From assembly GCA_021129445.1 (NCBI GenBank), contig JAJOLG010000012.1, positions 9,265 through 16,710 of the forward strand: 7,446 nt of DNA, read 5' to 3'. The notes below the pieces were generated by a model. That model searched no databases and was not told the DNA's origin. It saw only the letters and a list, made by a program, of their open reading frames with translations. This document shows, piece by piece, positions 1 to 7,138 of the stretch. Both the position numbers and the translations under genes were made by a program. The stretch is from Candidatus Altimarinota bacterium. Its GTDB lineage: Bacteria; Patescibacteriota; Gracilibacteria; GCA-2401425; JAJOLG01. Each line of letters opens with the position of its first letter. Position 1 is the first letter of the stretch.

Positions 1-1086
1 ATTGAAGAAGAGGTGGGAGAAAAATTGGAAAAAAAGTTAGAAGGAAAAAAAATAGAAAATATTACTGATAATCTTTGAGATGAAAAAATAGTAAAAACAG
101 ATGAATTGATTATTAAAGATAATAATAAAAATTTATTTTCTGATTTGTTTGATGATAAAAAAAATGACAATAGAGAAGATGATTGATGAAAATGAGATAT
201 TTTTTCTTGAGTATTGAAAAAGAATAAAACGATATCTATTTCTGCTACACAAGAAGAAATAGAAGAAGAGTGAAAAAAGCAAAAAAAGAAATTTACAATT
301 GATGATTTTTGAGTTATTTTAAAACATTTAAACTTACATTTAGTAACAGTTTTATTTTTGATTTTATCGATTATTTTTTCATCTGTGTTATTTTTTTATA
401 TAGTTTTTGATTCAAAAAATTATATTTTTTCATATTTTTGATGACATACTTTATGATCAAAAATAGAAGATATAAAAAATAAAGTAAAAGAAAAAGAGCA
501 AATTTTAAAAAAAATTGAATTATCTGTAAAAAAAATGGTTTGAGATATTCCTCAAAAAATTTACTTAAATACACCTCAATTTATTTCTTTGGAGAAAAAA
601 CTAAAAGAACAATTATTACAGTTTTATAACCCTAAAACATGAATGTTAAAAGCTGGTCTTACAAGTGAAGAAAAATGACAAATTGCTATTTTATTTAACA
701 AATATCCTGAATTAAATGCTTTAAAAACAATTTTTGTGAAACAGGATGTTTTAAATACTATTATTAATAATAGAATTTATTGGAAATCGGTTTATAAAGA
801 TTTAATTGATGCAACAAATAATGTTTTTGCATATAATGAAGTTATTCATTATGTTAAGTATGATAATTTTTCTGTAAATGAAAAATGAGAAATTACAGTT
901 AGTTGAAAGGTGACAGACCCATCTGGTAAGGTTTTTGCACAATTATTTAGATTAGAAAAAGCATTAAATGATAGTCCTCATTTTAGCTGAGTATCAATTA
1001 ATAATTTTAATAAAACTATTAATCCTGATAAAAATGTTTGATGAATGGTTACAAATATTAGTTTAAGGTTTAATTATTATAAATAA
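1..1086 (+). CDS. PilN-like type IV pilus inner-membrane protein, 5'-truncated
   Basis: The frame is open from base 1 to TAA at 1084-1086 (361 codons visible) once TGA is read as Gly; it has about 18 TGA and 4 GGN codons. The true start lies upstream of the window. Residues 1 to about 103 are very rich in Lys, Glu, Asp and Asn with no hydrophobic stretch, so probably a disordered cytoplasmic region. Residues about 114-136 form one strong transmembrane helix (nt 340-408). Residues about 153-180 look like a charged coiled coil, and the last 65 residues (from about 296) are beta-rich and resemble the C-terminal ferredoxin-like half of PilN (a 'V-S-G-K-V' strand, then a helix with 'RLEKALNDSPHF'). 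Known: PilN pairs with PilO to align the pilus motor with the rest of the machine. Inferred: the PilN role rests mainly on topology and on position just before PilO-like, pilB and pilC genes. Unlike typical PilN, whose cytoplasmic tail is short, this tail exceeds 100 residues. It could instead be a lineage-specific pilus protein. Confidence 0.5.
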
Positions 1087-1092
1087 TATTTT

Positions 1093-1866
1093 ATGTGAAT
1101 TGTATTAAGTGAAAATTTAAGCCGTAGAAAGAAAAAGAAATGATTATTTGATTTTGTAGATTATAATAATATTTATGTTATTGTTTTTACATCTTTTATT
1201 TTGCTTGCCTCTATTTTGTGAGTTTTATTTTGGTTTTATCAAAATTATTTTTTACAAAATTTTAATAAATTTATTAAAACTATAATTGATTATAATAAAA
1301 ATAATATTATAATTGTTTGAACAGAAGATTGAAAATATAAATGACTTAATTATCAAGAAAAATTTTTAAGAGATGTTGAAAAAAAAATTAAAATTACTTC
1401 TTGAGAAAATCAAAAAGATTTAGTATGAAAAATAAATTCTGCATTACCTGATGTTCTAGAAAAAGAATTTGTTATAAAATTTTTTGAAGATTTATTTTTA
1501 ACAATTTCTACAAAAAATAGCCCTGTTATTTTAAATTCAGTAAATGTTTGATCTGCTTCATATAATGAATTAGAATTATGAAAATGAGAAAAAATAAAAT
1601 ATAAAAAATATCCAATCTCATTATGATTTTCTGCTTCAGATAAAGAATACAATAGAATTTTGGATATTATTCAAGTGTCATGATTATTTAATAAAAAGTA
1701 TTATTTTAAAGGCTCAGTTTTACCAGTAATGACAGTTTCTGCTGTACAAATGAATTTTTCAGATAAAAATAAATGAAAAGAAGTTGTAGATGATACACCA
1801 AAATGAAGATCTCTTCAATTGTTTATGTATTCTTATTGAGATAAAGAAAATAAAATAAAAAAATAA
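1093..1866 (+). CDS. PilO-like bitopic type IV pilus alignment protein
   Basis: This 257-residue protein uses TGA as Gly (about 16 TGA, 1 GGC) and ends in TAA. ATG 1093 is the first possible start after the upstream stop, 6 nt away; no Shine-Dalgarno motif is present. The N-terminus is basic (RRKKKK at residues 11-16), followed by one transmembrane helix at residues 28-49. The rest should lie outside the membrane: a Lys/Glu-rich helical stretch (about 50-130), then an alternating strand/helix region to the end. This matches PilO architecture (short cytoplasmic tail, TM, coiled coil, ferredoxin-like domain), and the gene sits between a PilN-like gene and pilB. There is no decisive sequence motif, so the PilO name rests on topology and context. 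Known PilO proteins dimerise with PilN and link the motor to the envelope complex. No PilP or PilQ gene follows, which fits an organism without an outer membrane (inference). Sequence identity to characterised PilO is probably low. Confidence 0.55.
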
Positions 1867-1875
1867 AAATAAAAT

Positions 1876-3120
1876 ATGAGTGAAAATAATAACAATTTTG
1901 ACAGACTAGTTGATGCAATTTTAGATTGAGATGCTACTCAGATGGCAAATTTTGTAATTTTACATTCATTAAAAGTATGAGCTTCGGATATTCATATAGA
2001 ACCATGAGAATGAAATGTTAGAATCAGAATTAGAATTGATTGAGTTTTACATAGTTTGACAGAATATCAACCTTCACTTCATGATGCGTTTATTGCAAGG
2101 ATTAAAATTATGTCAAAACTTCAAACTGATGAAAAAAGAATTCCTCAGGATTGAGTGATAAATACGAGTTTAGAAGGTTGATGAGAGGTTGATCTTCGTG
2201 TGTCTACACTTCCAACTGTGACATGAGAAAAAGTTTGTATGAGAATTCAGGATAAAACAAAAACAATTCCAACTTTTAAAGAAATGTGAATTAGAGCATC
2301 TTGACTTCATAATTTAGAAACAGCAATTAAAAAACCAAACTGAATTGTTCTTGTTACTTGACCAACATGATCATGAAAAACAACAACTCTTTATTCTGCC
2401 TTATCTGTTTTAAATCAAGACGGAGTAAATATCATGACAGTTGAAGATCCTGTGGAAATTAAAATGGCATGATTAAATCAATGTCAGGTTGTTGAAAAAA
2501 TTTGATACACTTTTCCAATAGCTTTAAGGGCTGCTCTTCGTCAGGATCCAAATATTATTATGCTTTGAGAGATTCGTGATAAAGAAACTGTTGAAATTGC
2601 ATTAAGAGCTGCAATGACATGACATTTAGTTTTATCTACAATTCATACAAATAGTGCTGTTTCTACTATCAACAGGCTTTTGGATATGTGAGTAAAACCA
2701 TTCTTGATTGCTTGAACGGTAAATGCAATTCAGGCACAAAGGCTTGTTAGAAGGATTTGTCCTAATTGTATTGAGAAATATACACCAGATGAACATATTA
2801 TTGAAGATATTAAAAAAGAACTTGAATGATTACCTGATTCTGAGTGACTTGATGTATCAAAATTAGATTCCATTGTTTTGTCAAGATGAGCTTGATGTGA
2901 AGAATGTAATGATACATGATTTAAATGAAGAATGTGAATTTATGAAGTTTTGGAAGTTGATAGGGAAATTGAAGAAATGGTAGTTGCATGAAGGTGAGAA
3001 TTATCAATTTTAAAAAGAGCAAAAGAAAAATGATTTGTAACAATGATTCAAGATTGAATAATAAAAGCAATTGCTTGATTTACTACAATTGAAGAGATTT
3101 TTAATATTGTTAATACTTAA
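1876..3120 (+). CDS. pilB: Type IV pilus assembly ATPase PilB (GspE/PulE family)
   Basis: This 414-residue hexameric secretion ATPase powers pilus extension at the cytoplasmic face. The family motifs are clear with TGA as Gly: SDIHIEP near residue 38, RIPQDG, Walker A GPTGSGKT at 162-169, Asp box VEDPVE at 189-194, Walker B region with GEIRD at 231-235, and His box TGH (248-250) to STIHTN (254-259). A zinc-binding tetracysteine has CxxC at 295/298 and 341/344. The latter leads into TGFKGRMGIYEVL, typical of PilB/GspE and absent from PilT. There are about 33 TGA against 2 GGN codons, so a standard-code reading destroys the gene. It begins almost directly at the N2 domain: the N1 (MshEN-like) domain of longer PilB proteins (about 560 residues) is missing. 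ATG 1876 follows tandem in-frame stops (TAA AAA TAA) and has no Shine-Dalgarno motif. It lies 9 nt after the PilO-like gene and 10 nt before pilC, so probably in one operon. Confidence 0.96.
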
Positions 3121-3130
3121 AAAATAAAAA

Positions 3131-4312
3131 ATGGCACAAGGTTTAGATATTAAAGATGGAGCAGCTTGATGAGTTATTTTAAATGAGAAGTCAGAATATG
3201 AATGACTTTGATTACTTAAAAGTATAGATTTTTGGTTTGCAGAACATTCTTCAGTTTGAGTAAAAGATAAAGTAGTTTTTTTTAGGCTTTTAGCAACAAT
3301 GGTTTGAGCATGAATGAGTCTTGATAAATCTTTGGATGTTTTACAAGATCAGGCTTCATCGCCAAAATTAAAGAATATAATCAAAAAAATTCTTTCAATG
3401 ATTCAAGATTGAATTGAATTTTCTACTGCAATGACAAGGTTTCCTGATGTTTTTGCATCATCAGAGGTTTGACTTGTAAAAGCTTGAGAAAAATCTTGAA
3501 AATTAACAGTTGTTTTAAAAAATCTTGCTGATCAAATTGAGTCATCTGCACAATTAACATGAAAAATAAAGTGAGCAATAATGTATCCAGCTATGATGGT
3601 TATTGTTGTTCTTTTTGCAATTGTTGCAATTATGATTTTTGTAATCCCTGAAATTAAAAAAATGTTTGAGTCAATGTGAGCACAACTTCCACAAATGACA
3701 ACAATGTTGATAAACACCTCTGATTATTTAACTTCAAAAAATAAATTGATTTGATTGAATAACACCTTAGTTTTATTTATGTATATTTGATTATTTGTGA
3801 TGTGATTTATTTACTTTAAAAAAACAAAAAAATGAGAAAAGATTTATAATCTTTTCATGTTAAGAACTCCATTGTTTTGATCTTTAATTAGAAAAATGGT
3901 GATTGCAAAATTTTGTAGATGATTGACAATTTTAATTTGATCTTGAATGTCTTTGATAAATTCTCTTTATCTTTTATCTGAAATGGTTTGAAATGAGGCT
4001 TATAGATTAAGAATTTTAAGGATTATTTCTGATGTGAAGCAGTGATTAGATATGTCTCAAAATATGAAAAGAGATTCTCTTTATTTTCCTCCAATGCTTG
4101 TTTCTATGATTGCTGTTTGAGAAGAAACTGCTCAATTAGAAGAGGTGTCAAAAAAAGTTGCAGAATTTTATGAAGAAGAGGTTGACACTGCTGTTAATTC
4201 ACTGATGTCACTTTTAGAACCAATTATTATTGTTGTTGTTTGACTTGTAATTTGATGAATTATTGTTGCGGTTATGCTTCCAATTTTATCAATTTCTGAT
4301 ATTGTAAAATAG
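3131..4312 (+). CDS. pilC: Type IV pilus inner-membrane platform protein PilC (GspF family)
   Basis: This 393-residue polytopic protein sits above PilB and couples its ATPase cycle to pilin insertion. Its length matches the family (about 400). Two T2SSF repeats are visible. The first, at residues about 45-170, has FFRLLATMVGAGMSL, then V-K-A-G-E-KSGKL, then the MYPAMM signature at 151-156 leading into TM1 (about 153-177). The second begins near residue 250 with 'KFCRGLTILIGSGMSL' and carries AVGEETAQLEEV. TM2 spans about 213-229, and TM3 about 364-386 after LLEP at 361-364. Glycines are almost all TGA (about 28, with 2 GGN). The gene ends in TAG, the only TAG stop among the five genes whose ends are visible. 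It starts at ATG 3131, 10 nt after pilB, with an A-rich leader and no Shine-Dalgarno motif. The short N-terminal region (about 45 residues before the first repeat) is normal for the family. Confidence 0.95.
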
Positions 4313-4344
4313 TTTTTTCTATAAAATTATTTCATTTTTACAAT
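4301..4344. terminator. Inverted repeat at the pilC/clpC convergent junction, possible bidirectional terminator
   Basis: A perfect 9-bp inverted repeat (attgtaaaa at 4301-4309, ttttacaat at 4336-4344) spans the stops of both convergent genes, extending to 11 of 12 bp if one mismatch is allowed. A small inner stem (4309-4312 with 4319-4322) around six Ts overlaps the outer stem by one base. The stem has only one G-C pair and the outer loop is 26 nt, so it is weak by normal intrinsic-terminator standards. The arms also encode the similar C-termini Ile-Val-Lys of PilC and Ile-Val-Lys-Met-Lys of ClpC, so the symmetry could be partly coincidental coding. The position, in a 14-nt convergent gap, is where a shared terminator would be expected. 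Confidence 0.3.
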
Positions 4345-6957
4345 TTCAAATTCAATATTTTCTCATTTTTTTCTTCATTTTTTAATAATAATTTTTGCAG
4401 TATTTCAATTTTTTATTTTTCATAAAATAATTTCTTCTGATAATTTTTCTTCAATCATTTCCTGTATTGTTCTTCTAACTTTTCTTGCTCATGAATCCGC
4501 ATCATAAGAAATATTTGCGATACTATCGATAATATTTTTTGAATAATTTAATTTTAAATTTTGCTCAGAAATTCTTTTTTCTAATTCTTTTAATTGAAGT
4601 TTTACAATTTGTTTAATTGCTTTTTTATCAAGCGGATTGTAAACCAAGATTTTATCAATTCTATTTAAAAGTTCTGGTAAAAAATAATCTTTGATTTCTT
4701 CTAAAACTTCAGCTTTTTTTTCTTCAAAATGTTCTTTTGCATTTTGCAATTCATCTTTTTCATCAGTTGCAAATCAAATTTGACTAGCTTCTTTTGTTAA
4801 AGTTTCTGCTCAAATATTTGAAGTCATTACAATAATTGTATTTTTAAAATTAATTTTTCTTCATTTTCAGTCAGTTAAAACTCAATCTTCAAGGATTTGA
4901 AGTAAAATATTGTATGATTCCGGGTGTGCTTTTTCAATTTCGTCAAATAAAACGATAGAATACGGCTTTTTTCTAACAGCTTCTGTTAATTGACCACCAT
5001 CTTCATGTCAAATATATCATGCGCTTGCACCAATTAAACGACTTACATTGTGTTTTTCTCAAAATTCACTCATATCAATTTTTATCAAAGCATCTTTTGA
5101 GTCAAAAAGTTCTTTTGCTAAAACCTTTACAGTTTCAGTTTTTCAAACTCATGTCGGTCAAAGTAATAAAAATGATCAAACTGGTCTATTTGGAGATGAA
5201 ATTCAGGCTCTATTTCTCAAAATTGTTTTTGAAATTTTTTCTAAAATATCATCTTGTCAAATAATTTTTAATCAAAGATCTTTTCAAAGTTTTACAAGTT
5301 TTTTGTTGTCATCATTTGATGATTTTATTGATTCTATTCAAGTTGCAAGTGAAACTGCTTCCAAAATGTCTTGTTTTCAGATTGTTTGAAGTTTATCTTT
5401 ATCAATTTTATTATTTATAATTAACTCTTCAATATCAGCTTTAATTCATTCCTCTTCATTTTTTAATTCAATTCATTTTCAAAAATTTTGTTGGTCGATA
5501 GCTTTTTTCTTTTCTTTTGCAATTTCTGATAATCTTTTTTCCAATTTTTTCTTTTTTTTCAAAATTTCTGGATTTAAGAAATTTCATTTTTTTGCACATG
5601 CTTCATCAAGTAAATCAATTGCTTTATCTGGCAAAAATCTTTCTGGAATGTATCTTTTTGAAAGTTTTATTGATGATTCCAGTACTTCATTTTCAATTTT
5701 TACATTGTGATATTTTTCAAAAGATATTTTTATTCATTTTAAAATATCCAAAGTTTCTTTTTCGCTTGGTTCATCAACTATAACCTTTTGAAATCTTCTG
5801 TCCAAAGCTTTATCTTTTTCAATTTTTTTTCTGTATTCATCAATTGTTGTTGCTCAAATAATTTGCACTTCTCATCTCGCCATTGCTGGTTTCAAAATAT
5901 TTGCTCAATCAAGATTTCAGTCAGGATTTCACAATCAAACAAGTGTGTGAATTTCATCAATAAATAAAATAATATTATTTTCTGAATCGGATGCTTCTTC
6001 AATAATTACTTTTAATCTCTCTTCAAATTCTCATCTAAAAGTTGTTCATGCAACCAAATCTCATAAATCTAAACTTAAAACTTTTTTTCATAAAATGCTA
6101 AATGGAACTTCTCAATTTTGTATTCTTATCGCAAGTCATTCAGCAATTGCAGTTTTTCAAACTCATGCTTCTCAAATTAAAACTGGTGAATTTTTTGTTT
6201 TTCTATTTAAAATATTTACAACTCTCTCAATTTCTTTATCTCTTCAAATTATTGGGTCAATTTTTCATTCTTTTGCTAATTTTGTGAAATCAGTAGCAAA
6301 AAAATCCAACATTTCAGTTTTTGATTTTACCTCTTTATTTTGTTTTTTTAAATCATTTACTTCTTCTGCTCAAATTCAAATTACCATTCATCATCATTTT
6401 CATCAAATTGCTCATTCAAGCATTGAAAAAATTCCTCATAAAGTTCATCATCATTTTTTTATTACCGTACTATTTTGATTTTGGTCAAAAACTCATGGTA
6501 AAAGTTTAAATCAATCTTTCAAAGAAGTTTTTATAATATTTGTATCAACTTCTAATTCATTTAAAATAATGTATCCTGCTGATCTCATATTTGAACAAAT
6601 CGCATACAAAAGATGTTCTGTTCAAACAAAAGTATGTTTGTTTTTAAATGCAATTTTTAATGCATCTTCAATTACTTTTGCCAAATAAACTGTCATTTTT
6701 CAGTTTACAGTGCTTCTTTTTCAAAAGTTAAATTTTAAAATTGCACCTTCCAAAATTTCATAATCAATTCACAAAGACATTAAAACATCAAATGGCAATT
6801 GTCATGGAATTGATACAATTCAGAGCAATAAATGTTCAGTTCAGATTACTCATGCATCTGTTTCATTGCTAAAATTTTCTGCAAATTGTAATGCAATTTT
6901 TGCTTCGTCTGTAAATCTATCAAAAGGATTTGTTTGTTGTCTTTTTTTTACTGGCAT
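4327..6957 (-). CDS. clpC: ATP-dependent Clp protease ATP-binding subunit ClpC
   Basis: This 876-residue Hsp100 unfoldase would feed substrates to ClpP. Two Clp_N repeats lie at residues about 8-135 (GTEHLL at 39 and again at 112). A glycine-rich linker (169-196) follows. AAA+ module 1 has Walker A GEAGVGKT 262-269, pore loop GTTFRG 304-309, Walker B FIDEIH 332-337 and arginine fingers 387-388. The middle domain is short, with a UVR-like helix pair near 470-505 (AIDQQNF at 486), as in ClpC and unlike the long ClpB M-domain. Module 2 has Walker A GPTGVGKT 600-607, pore-loop Tyr648, Walker B FDEIEK 671-676, the IGF ClpP-docking tripeptide 727-729, LNR Arg766 and sensor-2 GAR 823-825. IGF plus the UVR domain indicate ClpC, not ClpB. 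About 67 glycines are TGA and 6 are GGN. ATG 6957 is the only start available, because an in-frame TAA lies four codons upstream at 6970-6972. Stop is TAA. The N-domain to module 1 spacing is longer than usual, with Walker A at 262 instead of near 210. No CIRCE or CtsR-type operator is visible upstream. Confidence 0.95.
6370..6453 (-). other. Glycine-rich linker of ClpC encoded almost wholly by TGA
   Basis: Residues 169-196 of ClpC contain 13 glycines in 28 positions, including two GGG triplets. Twelve are TGA and one is GGA. The segment lies between the double Clp_N domain and AAA+ module 1. It accounts for part of the extra length before Walker A and is likely a flexible tether (inference). 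On the + strand it appears as repeated tca triplets. Confidence 0.85.
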
Positions 6958-7138
6958 ATTTTTTTTAAATTATTTTAAAATTCTCGCAAAGAATAAGAAT
7001 TTTTTTGAAGAAATAAAAATTTTTTTGGGTAAAAAAAAATTTTTTGGCATTTTGTAAAATTATTTTTGGTTTTTTGAAAATTTTTTTGATTTTAGGAAAA
7101 AATATTTGAATAATGTAAAAAAATAAAAACTAAAAAAT
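6958..7138. promoter_or_regulatory. Divergent intergenic region with A-tracts between clpC and the Fem-like gene
   Basis: This 181-bp gap must carry the promoters of both divergent genes. It is rich in A/T tracts (7015-7026, 7031-7045, 7056-7067, 7070-7075, 7077-7087), several spaced about one or two helical turns apart, which could bend the DNA. An 8-bp perfect inverted repeat (aaaattct at 6977-6984, agaatttt at 6996-7003, 11-nt spacer) lies 20 bp upstream of the clpC start and is a possible operator. It resembles neither CIRCE nor the CtsR box, and such repeats arise by chance in AT-rich DNA. I found no convincing -35/-10 pair for clpC and no ORF in the gap. Confidence 0.4.
7086..7114 (+). 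promoter_or_regulatory. Candidate sigma70-type promoter of the Fem-like gene
   Basis: TTGATT at 7086-7091 (four of six matches to TTGACA) is followed after 17 bp by AATAAT at 7109-7114 (five of six matches to TATAAT). This would place the transcript start near 7121, with a leader of about 18 nt before ATG 7139. The spacing is ideal, but AT-rich background makes such matches easy. Confidence 0.3.

Noticed and set aside
371-574. Minus-strand 67-residue hydrophobic ORF
   Set aside because: It is antisense to the TM and coiled-coil region of the PilN-like gene; AT-rich Lys/Ile codons read backwards give Phe/Leu/Tyr-rich peptides.
1876-4312. pilB and pilC as pseudogenes full of nonsense mutations
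   Set aside because: Every interruption is TGA and lands on glycine positions. There are no frameshifts, no internal TAA or TAG, and all catalytic motifs are intact.
4489-4749. 86-residue minus-strand ORF looking like a ClpB C-terminal fragment
   Set aside because: It is part of the full-length clpC. Its apparent stop at 4489-4491 is TGA (Gly of the GAR sensor-2 motif), and its Met is internal.
5048-5389. 113-residue standard-code ORF on the + strand
   Set aside because: It is antisense to the AAA+ module 2 and middle domain of clpC, whose motifs are unmistakable. It is open only because the minus-strand gene avoids certain codons.
6095-6478. 127-residue standard-code ORF on the + strand, Phe/Ser/His-rich
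   Set aside because: It is antisense to the clpC Walker A 1 and glycine-linker region. The His-rich patches are just tcatca runs opposite TGA glycine codons.
6977-7003. CIRCE (HrcA) or CtsR operator upstream of clpC
   Set aside because: The inverted repeat has different arms and spacer from CIRCE, and no AGTCAAA-type direct repeat is present.
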